Part shown: positions 41,420-50,217 of the stretch, in pieces
Layout of the letters: the number at the start of each line of letters is the position of its first letter
Position numbering within the stretch: position 1 is the first letter of the stretch
Origin: Candidatus Aenigmatarchaeota archaeon
GTDB taxonomy: Archaea > Aenigmatarchaeota > Aenigmatarchaeia > QMZS01
DNA length: 64,000 nt
Direction: 5' to 3'
Assembly: GCA_016932615.1 (NCBI GenBank)
Contig: JAFGCN010000009.1
Location: 62,001 to 126,000, forward strand
Made by a program: the position numbers and the translations under genes
The notes under the pieces: model-generated
Databases searched by the model: none
Told to the model about the DNA's origin: nothing
What the model saw: only the letters and a program-made list of their open reading frames with translations

Positions 41420-42241
41420 ATGCTTATGCCTTCCCGATTAGATATTGTCCGTCCGGGGGTGTGCCTTCTTTCTGTGATGGGGCTGGTTGTGGGAATGATT
41501 TTGCTGGATATCTCCGTAAATGCCTGGTATCTTCCCATGCTTTCCGTGGCACTGCTTTGCGCATCGGGAAATACTATAAATGACTTTTTTGACAGGAAAA
41601 TCGATGCAATAAACCGCCCTAACCGGCCCATTCCTTCCGGAAGGATGACTCCTGGAGAAGGTTTTCTCATTTATCTGTTTTTGACATTTACAGGGCTTTT
41701 GCTGTCTTTTTTTGTTTCGTGGAACTTCTTTATTTTCGCAGCGTTTAACTCGATTGTGATTTATCTCTACTCTATGAAGTTTAAGCGGACTGTCCTTGGT
41801 AACCTTGTTGATACCTACCTGGCGGTTTCGGTTTTTATCGCCCCGGTATTGATTGGAGGGGGCATTTTTGACTTTCCTAAGAGCCCCTTGATTTTTATTG
41901 CGTCGATCTCATTTTTTGTTAACTACGGGCGTGAGATTTTAAAGAGCGTTGAAGATGTCAGGGGGGACAAAAGCGCGGGGGCAAGGACTCTTCCGATTGT
42001 AATTGGGGAAAAGAATGCTGTTTTGTTTGGAAAAATCATGGTTCTTGTCGGCTCGTTATTCCTGTTTTTGCCTTACTACTTTGGGCTTTTCGGGGAGGCC
42101 TACTTTATCTTCTCACTTGCCCTGTTTTTGGGTGTTGTTTTCATACTTGGCCTGAAAAATGCTTCAAAGGTTCAGCGGCTTATAAAGATTGTGATGTTTT
42201 TGGCCTTGCTGGCTTTTTTGGCCTTTTCAGCAAGTCTTTGA
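41420..42241 (+). CDS. UbiA-family prenyltransferase, DGGGP synthase-like
   Basis: A 273-residue protein with about nine transmembrane helices. The first aspartate-rich motif NDFFDRKID (with GNTINDFFDRKIDAINRPNRPIPSG in pieces) and the second motif DVRGD in VEDVRGDKSAGARTLP bind the prenyl diphosphate with magnesium. This fits digeranylgeranylglyceryl phosphate synthase, which attaches the second isoprenoid chain in archaeal lipids. Other UbiA enzymes (quinone or heme-linked) are possible. Confidence 0.88.
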   Translation: MLMPSRLDIVRPGVCLLSVMGLVVGMILLDISVNAWYLPMLSVALLCASGNTINDFFDRKIDAINRPNRPIPSGRMTPGEGFLIYLFLTFTGLLLSFFVSWNFFIFAAFNSIVIYLYSMKFKRTVLGNLVDTYLAVSVFIAPVLIGGGIFDFPKSPLIFIASISFFVNYGREILKSVEDVRGDKSAGARTLPIVIGEKNAVLFGKIMVLVGSLFLFLPYYFGLFGEAYFIFSLALFLGVVFILGLKNASKVQRLIKIVMFLALLAFLAFSASL

Positions 42242-42249
42242 GGTCCGGG

Positions 42250-42257
42250 TATATATA
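42250..42257 (+). promoter_or_regulatory. TATA box within a palindrome before the 42275 gene
   Basis: TATATATA lies in GGTATATATACC, a perfect 12-base palindrome, with a second ATATATA at 42264-42270. The first is 18-25 bases before the ATG at 42275. The palindrome could bind a dimeric regulator, but that is inference. Confidence 0.5.
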
Positions 42258-42274
42258 CCGGGGATATATAGATT

Positions 42275-43210
42275 ATGGTTGTTCCTGCAGCAGTTTCTGC
42301 GCTTACCGCAAGTGCGAAGGCCTTGGAATGGTATAATCATAAAGAAGGTGCTGTTTCTGGCAAGGGTTATTCCGGGGCAGCAGCTAATGCTCCTGCGGCT
42401 GGCTACAGCACGGGTGGAAATAAATCTGCCATGAGCTATGCAAGTGGCCTTACAAGCAAGGTGGGCAATACGGTTCTCAAGCGCCCTGTTCAGGTTGCAG
42501 CTCTTGTAGGCGGCAGCCTGGCGGCACTTTACCTCTCTAAAGCGGTTTTAGGGCTTGACGCTTCAGATTATCTTCAAAAGCTTCCGGTTCCCTTCCTTGG
42601 CGGTGAGGATGGTCTGCTTGACAAAACTTTGGATGGTTTTTACGCAAAGGGCGATGAGCTTGTTGAAGCGGGCGATAAAGCGATTCAGAAGCTTGGCGGC
42701 TATGAAGAGCTTAATCCACTTGAGGCAGCGAAATCTGATCCAGCATCTACAGTTTTGACGAGGGATGATGTCTTAAATGATGCCATTCTTGGCGTTCAGG
42801 AAAATGGGTTTTCTGATAATATGAAAAGCTTTCTGGAGAGTCAGGGATATACTCCTGAGCAGATTGACGCCATGGCTGCTGATGGAATTGATACTATTGA
42901 GGCAACTCGTGCAGTTCAGAGCATGGATAGCTCGGTTTATGCAAGTGTCAAAAGCGCCATGGAAACTGCCCGTGCTGCAGGTGATAATGTAAACGCGGCA
43001 GGCACAGCGGCATTGGAGGGGGCGTCTTATGATCCCTTTGTTTTGGAGGCGCATCCTGACCTGCAGCACCTGGACCCACAAAATATTGATGCCTGGCGGA
43101 CAAAAGGTGAGGTTATTGCGGGAGCTGTTGGAGCCGCAGGCTTTGGGGGGTATGCCGTGCTGAAAAAGAAGGGTCAGGAGCAAGCGCAAAAACCGCTCGG
43201 GTTTGCATAG
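42275..43210 (+). CDS. Ala/Gly-rich protein of unknown function (311 aa)
   Basis: A 311-residue protein that I do not recognise. The first 75 residues are Ala/Ser/Gly-rich with YNHKEGAVSGKGYSG. A hydrophobic stretch follows at about 73-90 (VQVAALVGGSLAALYLSKAV). The middle is acidic and helical (EEL, DDVLNDAILGVQENGF) and the C-terminus has another hydrophobic segment (GEVIAGAVGAAGFGGYAVL) before KKKGQEQAQKP. The gene has a strong TATA palindrome. The overall look is of a structural or surface-linked protein. Confidence 0.7.
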   Translation: MVVPAAVSALTASAKALEWYNHKEGAVSGKGYSGAAANAPAAGYSTGGNKSAMSYASGLTSKVGNTVLKRPVQVAALVGGSLAALYLSKAVLGLDASDYLQKLPVPFLGGEDGLLDKTLDGFYAKGDELVEAGDKAIQKLGGYEELNPLEAAKSDPASTVLTRDDVLNDAILGVQENGFSDNMKSFLESQGYTPEQIDAMAADGIDTIEATRAVQSMDSSVYASVKSAMETARAAGDNVNAAGTAALEGASYDPFVLEAHPDLQHLDPQNIDAWRTKGEVIAGAVGAAGFGGYAVLKKKGQEQAQKPLGFA

Positions 43211-43266
43211 AAGTTTTACTTAGAGAAGTATTTTTGAAACAGAACCGCTTATTGATATGTGCTAGG

Positions 43267-44346
43267 CTACTTCCAATTATTTGCAACTAACTCAACAAAC
43301 TTCAGTGTTTCCTCGACGTCCCGGGTATCGAAAATCTCGTAAGGTGTATGGAGGTTTCTTGTTGGGATGCCAATGGAACATGCGAGAATCCCCCTTTTTA
43401 CAATCTGTACTATTGCCGCTTCAGTCAGGCCGCCTTCAGAGATTTCGAGCTGGTGCTTTATCTTGTTTTTCTTTGCAGTTTCGAGGAGGAACTTTCTCAG
43501 TGTGTCCGGAAGAACTGTTCCCTGCCCGTCAGCTTCAAGGAGGACTATTGTCGGGCCTTTTCCAAGGGATATTTCTGATTCTTTCTTGCTAATCATCGGA
43601 AGGTCGCCGCTGGGGGTCGTGTCGAGTATAATGGCAAGGTCTGGCTCTATCTCATAAGTTGCGGTGCGCGAGCCCTTGAGACCGACCTCTTCCTGGGTTG
43701 AGAAAACAAAGTACAGGTCATCTTTGTGGTTTTTTAGTTTCTTGAGAAGCTCTATAAGGCAGTAGACTCCAAGCCGGTTGTCAAATGATTTCCCGCAGTA
43801 TGTCGTGTCAGTCATTTTAGTGAACTTGCTCGCAAAGCTTATGGGGGTTCCCTTTTCTATCTTGATTTTTGGGCTTTCCTCTCCGTTTTCTTCTTCCTCG
43901 CCCTCTTTTTTCTTTTTCTTCTTTTCGTGCACGAGCCCTAGGTCGATGCACATGTCATCATATTTTATCTGCTTGTCGCGGTCTTCCTTTTTCTGGAAAA
44001 ATATGGGCTTTGAGACGATAATTCCATCGTAATCCTTTTCGGCCTTTATTATGACTTTTCGGGATGCAAGAATCCTGTCATCAATGCCTCCGACTTTTAG
44101 GAACTCGACAAACCCGCCGCTCATTCTTTTCGCGATAAATCCTATTTCATCCATATGCGAGACAAATGCAATCTTTTTTGGTTTCTCCCCATTGCCTTTA
44201 CGAAAGGCAATAAGGTTTCCCATGTTGTCGGTTTTCACCCAATCGGCTTCTTTTTCAACTTCTTTTTTTATGACTTCCCGGACTTCTTCTTCGAATCTGG
44301 AAACCCCGCGGGCTTCGCTTAGTCGCCTTATTAAATCGATGTCCAT
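43267..44346 (-). CDS. M42-family metalloaminopeptidase/cellulase-like peptidase
   Basis: A 359-residue M42 peptidase, forming large tetrahedral particles in other archaea that trim peptides. Metal-site residues are seen in FVSHMDEIGF (His), SFDNRLGVYCLIELL (Asp), FSTQEEVGLKGSRTA (Glu-Glu catalytic/metal) and ILDTTPSGDLP. A Lys/Glu-rich insertion (about 140-165, HEKKKKKKEGEEEENGEE) is unusual and probably forms a flexible loop. The lipoprotein-like gene starts divergently 21 bases away. Confidence 0.93.
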   Translation of the reverse strand: MDIDLIRRLSEARGVSRFEEEVREVIKKEVEKEADWVKTDNMGNLIAFRKGNGEKPKKIAFVSHMDEIGFIAKRMSGGFVEFLKVGGIDDRILASRKVIIKAEKDYDGIIVSKPIFFQKKEDRDKQIKYDDMCIDLGLVHEKKKKKKEGEEEENGEESPKIKIEKGTPISFASKFTKMTDTTYCGKSFDNRLGVYCLIELLKKLKNHKDDLYFVFSTQEEVGLKGSRTATYEIEPDLAIILDTTPSGDLPMISKKESEISLGKGPTIVLLEADGQGTVLPDTLRKFLLETAKKNKIKHQLEISEGGLTEAAIVQIVKRGILACSIGIPTRNLHTPYEIFDTRDVEETLKFVELVANNWK

Positions 44347-44367
44347 TATATAAGCTGTTTTTAATTT

Positions 44368-45162
44368 ATGAGGGCACCACCTTTTGGCATTCTGATGTTT
44401 TCGATGGTGGCTTTGGTTTTTCTTTCGGGGTGCACGGCTGATCCCGGCAACAATACTGACCCATATAGAGGGGTGATGAATGCTTATCTTTTGTCCGAGC
44501 TTGAGCGTGTGAGGGGAGGGGATTATACTGTGCTTGACCTGGTTGTGGAAAACCCGAGCAGTTATGACCTTTATACTGAGGACCGTTATGACGTTACTGC
44601 CAAAATTTCGAGTCTGGGCCTTTTTGACACTTCTTCAGAAACAAAGGAGCAGACTGCGGATATGCGGGGCGTCAGGAAAAAGACCTTTTCATGGAAGCTT
44701 GTGGCGCCAGACGACCTTGCTGCTCAGGCAGACACTACGGTTAGAGTCCGGCTCCAGGTTGAGAGGACAGCGACCTTTACGATGCCGCCCATAATATTTG
44801 CCGACCAGGAGTATGCCACTTCAAGAGAGGTGGCGGGAAACCCCATACCAAAGGGCTCGACTCAGGTTGTCTTTTCGGATAATTTTGTGGATGTTTATGT
44901 GGACCTAAACCAGGCGCCGCCCATAACTACCGACTCCGTGCATGGAAACGTCAAGTTTGTCCCCAAGGGAAACGGGCTTATCGATATAGGGAGCATTTCC
45001 ATGCCCAAGGGCACGTGCAGGGACATAGACAAAGTTGCAAAAACCGCATCATGCGAGTTTAAGGCAAACCCGGACACAATGGTAGAGGAAACGTTTCAGA
45101 TGAAGATAAGCTACACTTACAAGCTGGACTTGGAGAAATCCCTGGCAATATACCCATATTAA
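44368..45162 (+). CDS. Predicted lipoprotein with LEA14-like/Ig-like domain
   Basis: A 264-residue protein with a short hydrophobic leader and a lipobox-like LSGC (about 18-21), so it is probably lipid-anchored outside the cell. The remaining sequence is beta-rich: YTVLDLVVENPSSYDLY, TFSWKLVAPDD and VRVRLQVERTA. It resembles an Ig-like or LEA14-type domain, but the match is only by pattern. No enzyme motif is visible. It is divergent from the M42 gene. Confidence 0.7.
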   Translation: MRAPPFGILMFSMVALVFLSGCTADPGNNTDPYRGVMNAYLLSELERVRGGDYTVLDLVVENPSSYDLYTEDRYDVTAKISSLGLFDTSSETKEQTADMRGVRKKTFSWKLVAPDDLAAQADTTVRVRLQVERTATFTMPPIIFADQEYATSREVAGNPIPKGSTQVVFSDNFVDVYVDLNQAPPITTDSVHGNVKFVPKGNGLIDIGSISMPKGTCRDIDKVAKTASCEFKANPDTMVEETFQMKISYTYKLDLEKSLAIYPY

Positions 45163-45202
45163 ACTCTTTTGCTTGACTTTTAAATTTATTCCAACTAAGA
45201 TA

Positions 45203-45742
45203 ATGGAGAAAATAAAGATTCCGGAAGGGACAAGCGCTGAAGTCAGCGGCTTTAAGGTAAAAATCAGCGGAAAGCTTGGTACCTTGGAGAGGGACTTCTA
45301 CAATAGGGGAACCGCTTCCATCGTAAAGCTTGAGAAAACCCCCGAAGGGATAAATGTGGTGGGTAAGGACGAAACCCGCAAATCAAAGGCCCTTGTAGGG
45401 ACGATTGCCTCGCACCTCAAGAACATGGTTGCTGGCGTAAATAAGGGCTATAAGTACTCCCTGAAGGTGCATTATGTCCACTTCCCCATGTCTCTTGAGC
45501 AGAAAGGCCAGGAAGTAACCGTCAAGAATTATATGGGCGAGAAGGGCAATAGGAAGCTTAGGGTGCCTGACGGGGTAAAAATCCAGATAAACAAGCAGGA
45601 CATTACGCTTACCGGCATAGACCTTGAAAAAGTGGGCCAGGGGGCGGCAAACTTCGAAATTGCCACAAGGCATACCAAAAACGACCGCAGGAGGTTCCAG
45701 GACGGCATTTTCATTGTGGAGAAGGCAGCTCCAATGGAATAG
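45203..45742 (+). CDS. rpl6: Ribosomal protein uL6
   Basis: A 179-residue uL6 of the large subunit near the factor-binding site. It has the repeated folds with IPEGTSAEVSGFKVKISGKLGTLERDF and GVNKGYKYSLKVHYVHFPMS in pieces, and the C-terminal NYMGEKGNRKLRVPDGVKIQINKQDITLTGIDLEKVGQGAANFE. The ATG at 45203 gives the normal start; an upstream start at 45173 would add unrelated residues. It is alone, not in a ribosomal operon. Confidence 0.96.
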   Translation: MEKIKIPEGTSAEVSGFKVKISGKLGTLERDFYNRGTASIVKLEKTPEGINVVGKDETRKSKALVGTIASHLKNMVAGVNKGYKYSLKVHYVHFPMSLEQKGQEVTVKNYMGEKGNRKLRVPDGVKIQINKQDITLTGIDLEKVGQGAANFEIATRHTKNDRRRFQDGIFIVEKAAPME

Positions 45743-45868
45743 TTTTTCCAGCTCTTATCTTTTTAGGTGGATTTGGGGCTATTGGCAGATATTTTTGAAA
45801 ATCACAGAACTTAGAGAGAATTGCCTCTAGGGTGGCTAATGGCTTAAAAATAAACAAAATTACTTGCC

Positions 45869-46240
45869 TTATGCAGTGGCTTGTGCTTTGGATGCTGTGC
45901 GGCCCTTGTACCTGAAAGGCGTTCCTGTGGCTTTTGCAACCATTATGTCTCCTGCAGGGCCCATTGGCTCGGTTCCAGCAGAGTAGCCGACAATTCCGTC
46001 GATGTCTCCGTACAGGGCAGAGGCCCGGCTTACCATGTCCTCCTTTGCGCCTTCTACGGCCTTTCTCACCATTTCTTTATACTCTGGGACGCCCATTCCA
46101 AATGCGCTCCTGACGTTTGCAAAGAAGTCCCTTATGAAGTCTTTTGAGGTTGCTGCATAGCCCGTTACTTCAGGCATTAATTCGATTTCCTTTCCAGGCA
46201 TAGTTGGGGTCGTATATACCGGAGGATTATTTGCGTTCAT
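45869..46240 (-). CDS. YbjQ/UPF0145-like protein
   Basis: A 123-residue protein of the YbjQ (UPF0145/DUF74) type, which forms pentameric rings of unknown role, often called heavy-metal-binding. The family pattern is visible in TTPTMPGKEIE, GYAATSKDFIRDFFANVRSAFG, YKEMVRKAVEGAKEDMVSRA and GIVGYSAGTEP. It is longer at the C-terminus (FRYKGRTASKAQATA). The ATG at 46240 follows an AGGTGAT ribosome-binding site; a GTG at 46249 is inside that site. Confidence 0.8.
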   Translation of the reverse strand: MNANNPPVYTTPTMPGKEIELMPEVTGYAATSKDFIRDFFANVRSAFGMGVPEYKEMVRKAVEGAKEDMVSRASALYGDIDGIVGYSAGTEPMGPAGDIMVAKATGTPFRYKGRTASKAQATA

Positions 46241-46323
46241 TTTTATCACCTAGATATAGTTACTTTATAACTATAAATGCTTTTCAGGACCTTTTCTTAG
46301 ATTAAGTATTAAGCCGTTGGGAG

Positions 46324-46596
46324 TTATCTCTTATTTGAGCCCCTTGCCTTTCCTGGCTGGGAGATTCTTCTGTGCCTTGCGCAGCTGGGGCATACATAGA
46401 GTCGATTCTGTGAAGTCAGAAGACCGCTTTCTGCCAAATCCCGCCTGAGACCGGGGTCGGATATGGAAAAGCCCCTCTTCTTGACAAATGTCTTGTATTT
46501 AGGCACTCTTTTGCCGCAATAGGAGCAAGGCACTGTAAGCTCATTGCCTCTCCCTTTTCCGTGCTTATGTACCCTTCTATAAGGTGCTCCTGCCAT
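46324..46596 (-). CDS. rps26e: Ribosomal protein eS26-like zinc protein
   Basis: A 90-residue basic protein with two CxxC pairs: CSYCG (about 24-28) and CPSCARH (about 69-75). The pattern GRGNELTVPCSYCGKRVPKYK matches the eS26 core, and the YVCPSCARHRRIS end fits too. eS26 sits at the mRNA exit channel of the 30S subunit. It differs from eukaryotic eS26 in the middle, so I hold it at moderate certainty; a general zinc-ribbon ribosome-associated protein is the alternative. Confidence 0.78.
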   Translation of the reverse strand: MAGAPYRRVHKHGKGRGNELTVPCSYCGKRVPKYKTFVKKRGFSISDPGLRRDLAESGLLTSQNRLYVCPSCARHRRISQPGKARGSNKR

Positions 46597-46655
46597 AAAT
46601 TTGTATGAAACCTTTATATTTAGACCGATATCTTTAGGTTCTGTGTTTTCTAATT

Positions 46656-47138
46656 ATGAGGGGTCAGACTTTTGTCCTTGGCGCAATTTCACTTGCGCTT
46701 TCCTTTCTCTTGCTGATGCCGGCAGTCCAAAAAGACCTTTACCTTCCGACTTTGGGCGAAGAATCGCTCCAGAATGTCGCGGGCAGCTATAATTCCTGGA
46801 TTGCTTACCAGTCGCTTGAGGGCATCGGGGAGACCAGCTCTTTTGGCAGGTTCGTAAAGGGCGAATACCCGCACCTGGAAATATTTTACGTGCTTGCCGA
46901 TGGAAAAACACTATCTCTCGCAAACTTCTTTGACTCAACGCGGAGCGTTTCCCTTGAAGGTGGGGAGGTTTTGCTTGACAGTGGGGAGGTCAAGAGATTT
47001 TCTTGTGGGAAAAGCGTTTCCATGACATTTGAGGGCAGGAATATATCATATGAGCCGCAAAGCGCCCTTTCCGGGGCGATTTTTATAAGCGGGGGCTTGG
47101 AAGGCGCCAGACTGGAAATCCTCAGAATCTACAAGTGA
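46656..47138 (+). CDS. Pilin-like exported protein with GQ-hydrophobic N-terminus
   Basis: A 160-residue protein. It begins MRGQTFVLGAISLALSFLL, a very short basic leader, GQ, and a hydrophobic helix to about residue 22. This is the same layout as the pilin-like protein at 35892. The body is beta-rich and holds one Cys (FSCGKSV). Likely a surface protein processed by an archaeal prepilin peptidase, though the cut site is not certain. No pilus gene is next to it. Confidence 0.65.
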   Translation: MRGQTFVLGAISLALSFLLLMPAVQKDLYLPTLGEESLQNVAGSYNSWIAYQSLEGIGETSSFGRFVKGEYPHLEIFYVLADGKTLSLANFFDSTRSVSLEGGEVLLDSGEVKRFSCGKSVSMTFEGRNISYEPQSALSGAIFISGGLEGARLEILRIYK

Positions 47139-47173
47139 AATGAATCTGAATCTTAAAAAAATGTTTGCGTGGA

Positions 47174-47965
47174 TTACTTCATCAAAATATTCCTTAGCTC
47201 TTCCTGCTTTTCGGACCCAATCTCGAAAATCTTTTCGAGTTCTTCCTTTGGGATTCCTGCTTCACCCTGCTTTTGCATTGCGCAAATCCTGTCCTTGTCA
47301 AGGTAGGAGATTGTGAGGGCATAGTCTATTGCCTGCTCTTCGACGCTGTTGAGGTCGATAACGTATTTCTGATCTATGCAGGAAACAGTCACCATTACAG
47401 GGATATTCCTTAAGGGTATGGGCTTGTCACCCCTGCCTACCTTTCCATCTTCTGTAAGCACAGGCATCTTCGTGTTCATAAGCGCCTTTATTGCCGCAAG
47501 GTTCAGGGCATCCATGAGATTTCCGTCATAGTTGATTACATACGCATCGATGAATACCGAAAACGCCTTCTCTTTTGGCGTTATGCAAAAATCCTCCATG
47601 TTTAGCATTTTGCTTTCCCTTATGCTCCTGTCGACAACCCTCGAAATCTCGACATCCTTGTTCTGAGGAAGTGTCTTGAAGGTTATTGGAACATAGTTAA
47701 GGGATACCATAAGCCCGCCTTCGTTTGGGCTGTCCGGGTAGGGGGTAATTACATCGAATTTTATGCCCACAATTACCTTTGTATCACCCATAGAGAGCAT
47801 ACAGCAGCCGTCTGCCTTTTTGAGGGCATTGACGACAAGGTCGGTTTTCCTGTACTCCAACGGCTTTCTTCCGTCAAGCCGATTGTCATTTGAAATCAAT
47901 TCTTTTACCAATTCTGGAGATGTTACGTCCATAACACTTAAAGCAAGATAATTATTTGTATCCAT
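47174..47965 (-). CDS. rrp42: Exosome structural subunit Rrp42
   Basis: A 263-residue RNase PH-type protein. It has NDNRLDGRKPLEYR, ADGCCMLSMGDTKVIVGIKFD and VDRSIRESKMLNMEDFCITPKEKAFSVFIDAYVINYDGN in segments. It matches the non-catalytic partner of Rrp41, with the basic Rrp42 C-terminus. The frame is open to 48046; I use the ATG at 47965, and 47932 is also possible. In most archaea rrp42 directly follows rrp41, but here it is 17.7 kb away. Confidence 0.93.
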   Translation of the reverse strand: MDTNNYLALSVMDVTSPELVKELISNDNRLDGRKPLEYRKTDLVVNALKKADGCCMLSMGDTKVIVGIKFDVITPYPDSPNEGGLMVSLNYVPITFKTLPQNKDVEISRVVDRSIRESKMLNMEDFCITPKEKAFSVFIDAYVINYDGNLMDALNLAAIKALMNTKMPVLTEDGKVGRGDKPIPLRNIPVMVTVSCIDQKYVIDLNSVEEQAIDYALTISYLDKDRICAMQKQGEAGIPKEELEKIFEIGSEKQEELRNILMK

Positions 47966-47999
47966 AAAATCCAGACGGGAGTGGCTTCTTGGCAGAAAA

Positions 48000-48200
48000 T
48001 TACTTTTCCTGGCTTTCAATGGATATTGAGGTTGAGGCCTCATCAACCCATTTTTTAATCATTTCCTCAATTACGCTCGACATTTTCATTTCCTTCAGCA
48101 CGCATAGTGCCTTGAACTTAAGGAACAATTCTTTGTCGACTTCTATAGTAGTGGTAAGCTTTTCGGATACTCCCTTCTTTTCTTCACTGACTTCAGACAT
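48000..48200 (-). CDS. Ribbon-helix-helix (CopG-like) regulator
   Basis: A 66-residue protein. After a polar N-terminus, KLTTTIEVDKELFLKFKALCVLKEMKMSSVIEEMIKKWVDE gives the strand-helix-helix of the RHH fold. It probably represses its own gene or an adjacent one as a dimer; the A+T-rich TATATGTATATGATA just upstream (48201-48215) could be its site. No toxin gene is adjacent. Rrp42 begins 34 bases away on the same strand. Confidence 0.87.
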   Translation of the reverse strand: MSEVSEEKKGVSEKLTTTIEVDKELFLKFKALCVLKEMKMSSVIEEMIKKWVDEASTSISIESQEK

Positions 48201-48387
48201 TATATGTATATGATAATAAGCTTAAATACTTAATATTGGTATAAATTTAGGTATTTTTATATTAAGATATGAGTTTCGCCTGAAGACTTTATTCCTTTTT
48301 GCAAGTGGGGTTCGTAGTCTTTCACAACATAGGATTGAGGTATTTGCTAGGGTCTGCTTGTGAAGATTAACATCCACGACACTATAA

Positions 48388-49557
48388 TCATTCAATCACT
48401 CCCCAGCCGATTAATCTCCACTTGTGGTCAATGAGCTTTGAGTAGCTTATCTTGCTTCCCTTGTCGGCGCAAAGGGGGGCATTAAGCTTGCACTTGATTT
48501 GCTTCTTGTCTATGCCGCCGACGCTTCCTGTACTTCTGCTGTTTCTGCAGGTTATTAGTATCGTGTCTCCGGATTTAATCTCGTATTTTTCAAAGAGCGT
48601 GTATGTGGCCACCAACTCCTGAATGGTGGGGGGCATCTTTCCGTTTCCCGCGATGCACCCCACGAGCTTGTCTGACTTGGCAAGTGATGGGTCAAGGGAG
48701 GTCTGTATTGCAACAAGCCCGCCAGACGTCGCCTCTTCATACGCCTCTTCATCCCTCCTTATCTCCTTGATCTTGGTTTCAATTTCGATATATTTGCCAC
48801 CGATAAGGACAGGCTTTAGAATAATCTTTTCGCCTTTTTTGAGCTTTCCACGTATTACGCTTCCGCCAATTACTCCTCCGGAAAGCTCCTCTGGCTCAAT
48901 TCCCGGCTTGTTTGCGTCAAAAGACCGGGCAATGAGAAAAAGAGGGTCACCTTCAATTGCGGGGTGCTCCTCAAGAGACATGAGTTCTGATATCAGGAAG
49001 TCCAACCCGACTTTTTGCTGGGCGGACAGTGGAATGATGGGCGCGTTTTCTGCAATAGTTCCTTTCAAAAAGTCCTTGATTTGTTTGTGGTGCTTTTCCG
49101 CTTCCTCGCGGGTTATGAGGTCTACCTTATTTTGGACCACGATTATGTTTTTTACTTCCCCTACCTGAAGGGCTCTCAGGTGCTCCTTTGTCTGCGGCTG
49201 GGGGCAAACCTCGTTTGCAGCGATCACGAGAATGGCTGCATCAAATAGAGCTGCGCCGGAAAGGACAATCGGTATTAAGCTTTCATGGCCCGGGGCGTCA
49301 ATAAGCGAGAACATCTTAATAGGTGAGCAGTCTGAAAAGCAAGCCATGCATTTTTTTGAAGTGCAGTATTTTTTGCACTTCTGGCATTGGTAGATAGTGA
49401 AATCCGTGTAGCCGAGCCGTATGGTTATGCCTCTTTTTTTCTCCTCAGAATACTTTGACACCCATTTGTCCGTAAGCGCTTCCACCAGGGTGGTCTTTCC
49501 ATGGTCAACATGGCCCATAAGCCCTATGTTTATCTTGGGGTGCATTTTTTCTGCCAT
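48388..49557 (-). CDS. eif2g: Translation initiation factor aIF2 gamma subunit
   Basis: A 389-residue translational GTPase. G1 is GHVDHGKTTL (near residue 15), G3 DAPGHE, and G4 NKVD, with the gamma-specific zinc ribbon CQKCKKYCTSKKCMAC inserted after the P-loop. It carries Met-tRNAi to the ribosome with alpha and beta subunits, which are not in this window. The ATG at 49557 gives the normal MAEKMHPKINIGLMGH; four extra codons upstream are less likely. The next gene is divergent. Confidence 0.96.
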   Translation of the reverse strand: MAEKMHPKINIGLMGHVDHGKTTLVEALTDKWVSKYSEEKKRGITIRLGYTDFTIYQCQKCKKYCTSKKCMACFSDCSPIKMFSLIDAPGHESLIPIVLSGAALFDAAILVIAANEVCPQPQTKEHLRALQVGEVKNIIVVQNKVDLITREEAEKHHKQIKDFLKGTIAENAPIIPLSAQQKVGLDFLISELMSLEEHPAIEGDPLFLIARSFDANKPGIEPEELSGGVIGGSVIRGKLKKGEKIILKPVLIGGKYIEIETKIKEIRRDEEAYEEATSGGLVAIQTSLDPSLAKSDKLVGCIAGNGKMPPTIQELVATYTLFEKYEIKSGDTILITCRNSRSTGSVGGIDKKQIKCKLNAPLCADKGSKISYSKLIDHKWRLIGWGVIE

Positions 49558-49613
49558 AACTATGGACATGTTTTTAACTTTCCTAGAATTAAACTTTCTT
49601 TTGGGTTACAGTT

Positions 49614-50123
49614 ATGCTTTATGAAATACTGCTCTTAGTGATTGTTACTTTTATTCCTGGGCTTGAACTCCGGGCAAGCATTCCTTTTGGAATCTGGGAT
49701 AGGCCACTCCAGCTTCCCTTTGGCTATGTGATTAATGGCCTTGGGATGGACCCCTTTATTGTATTCACCGCATGTGTAGTTGCAAACATATTGCTTGGCG
49801 AGCTTGTTTTTTTTGGGCTCAATTATCTCCTGCCCTACGTTTTGAAAATCGGGCTTTTGAAAAAAGTTTATGAAAAGTGCGTAAGAAGAATCCAGAGGAA
49901 GGCAAAGCCCCATATTGAAAAATATGGCCCCCTGGAGCTTGCGCTTTTTATCGGAATCCCCTTTCCGGGAACAGGTGTCTATAGCGGCGCGCTTCTGGCT
50001 TTCTTGCTTGGATTTCGAAAGCGCGATTTTTCTGTTGCAAATGTCCTGGGCGTCCTTATGGCAGGCATCACGGTAACACTGATTACAGTGGGGGCATTGG
50101 GGGCATTTTCCTTTTTGCTCTAA
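49614..50123 (+). CDS. Small multidrug-export family membrane protein (Sm_multidrug_ex)
   Basis: A 169-residue protein with about five hydrophobic segments. The N-terminus VIVTFIPGLELRASIPFGI and the later FIGIPFPGTGVYSGALLAFLLG are the two repeated glycine/proline motifs of this family (PF06695). Its transport role has not been proven in general. It is divergent from aIF2-gamma with 56 bases between. Confidence 0.88.
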   Translation: MLYEILLLVIVTFIPGLELRASIPFGIWDRPLQLPFGYVINGLGMDPFIVFTACVVANILLGELVFFGLNYLLPYVLKIGLLKKVYEKCVRRIQRKAKPHIEKYGPLELALFIGIPFPGTGVYSGALLAFLLGFRKRDFSVANVLGVLMAGITVTLITVGALGAFSFLL

Positions 50124-50217
50124 AGCCCTGCTCTGGGCGTTATCATTGACCCCTTTGCTTTTAAGGGGGTATTTTGGGCCAAGAACTCCTTTATTTAACT
50201 AAATAAATACTCTATTA

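Noticed and set aside
38890-45850. Repeated AGGGTGGCTA near 38893 and 45829, each followed by a short hairpin-like sequence.
   Set aside because: The shared part is about 10 bases and the flanks differ, so it may be chance; a genome-wide count would be needed.
48201-48387. Possible small RNA in the 187-base gap between the RHH gene and aIF2-gamma.
   Set aside because: No stable long hairpin, no C/D-box pair and no conserved element could be recognised by eye; mostly A+T-rich promoter-like sequence.
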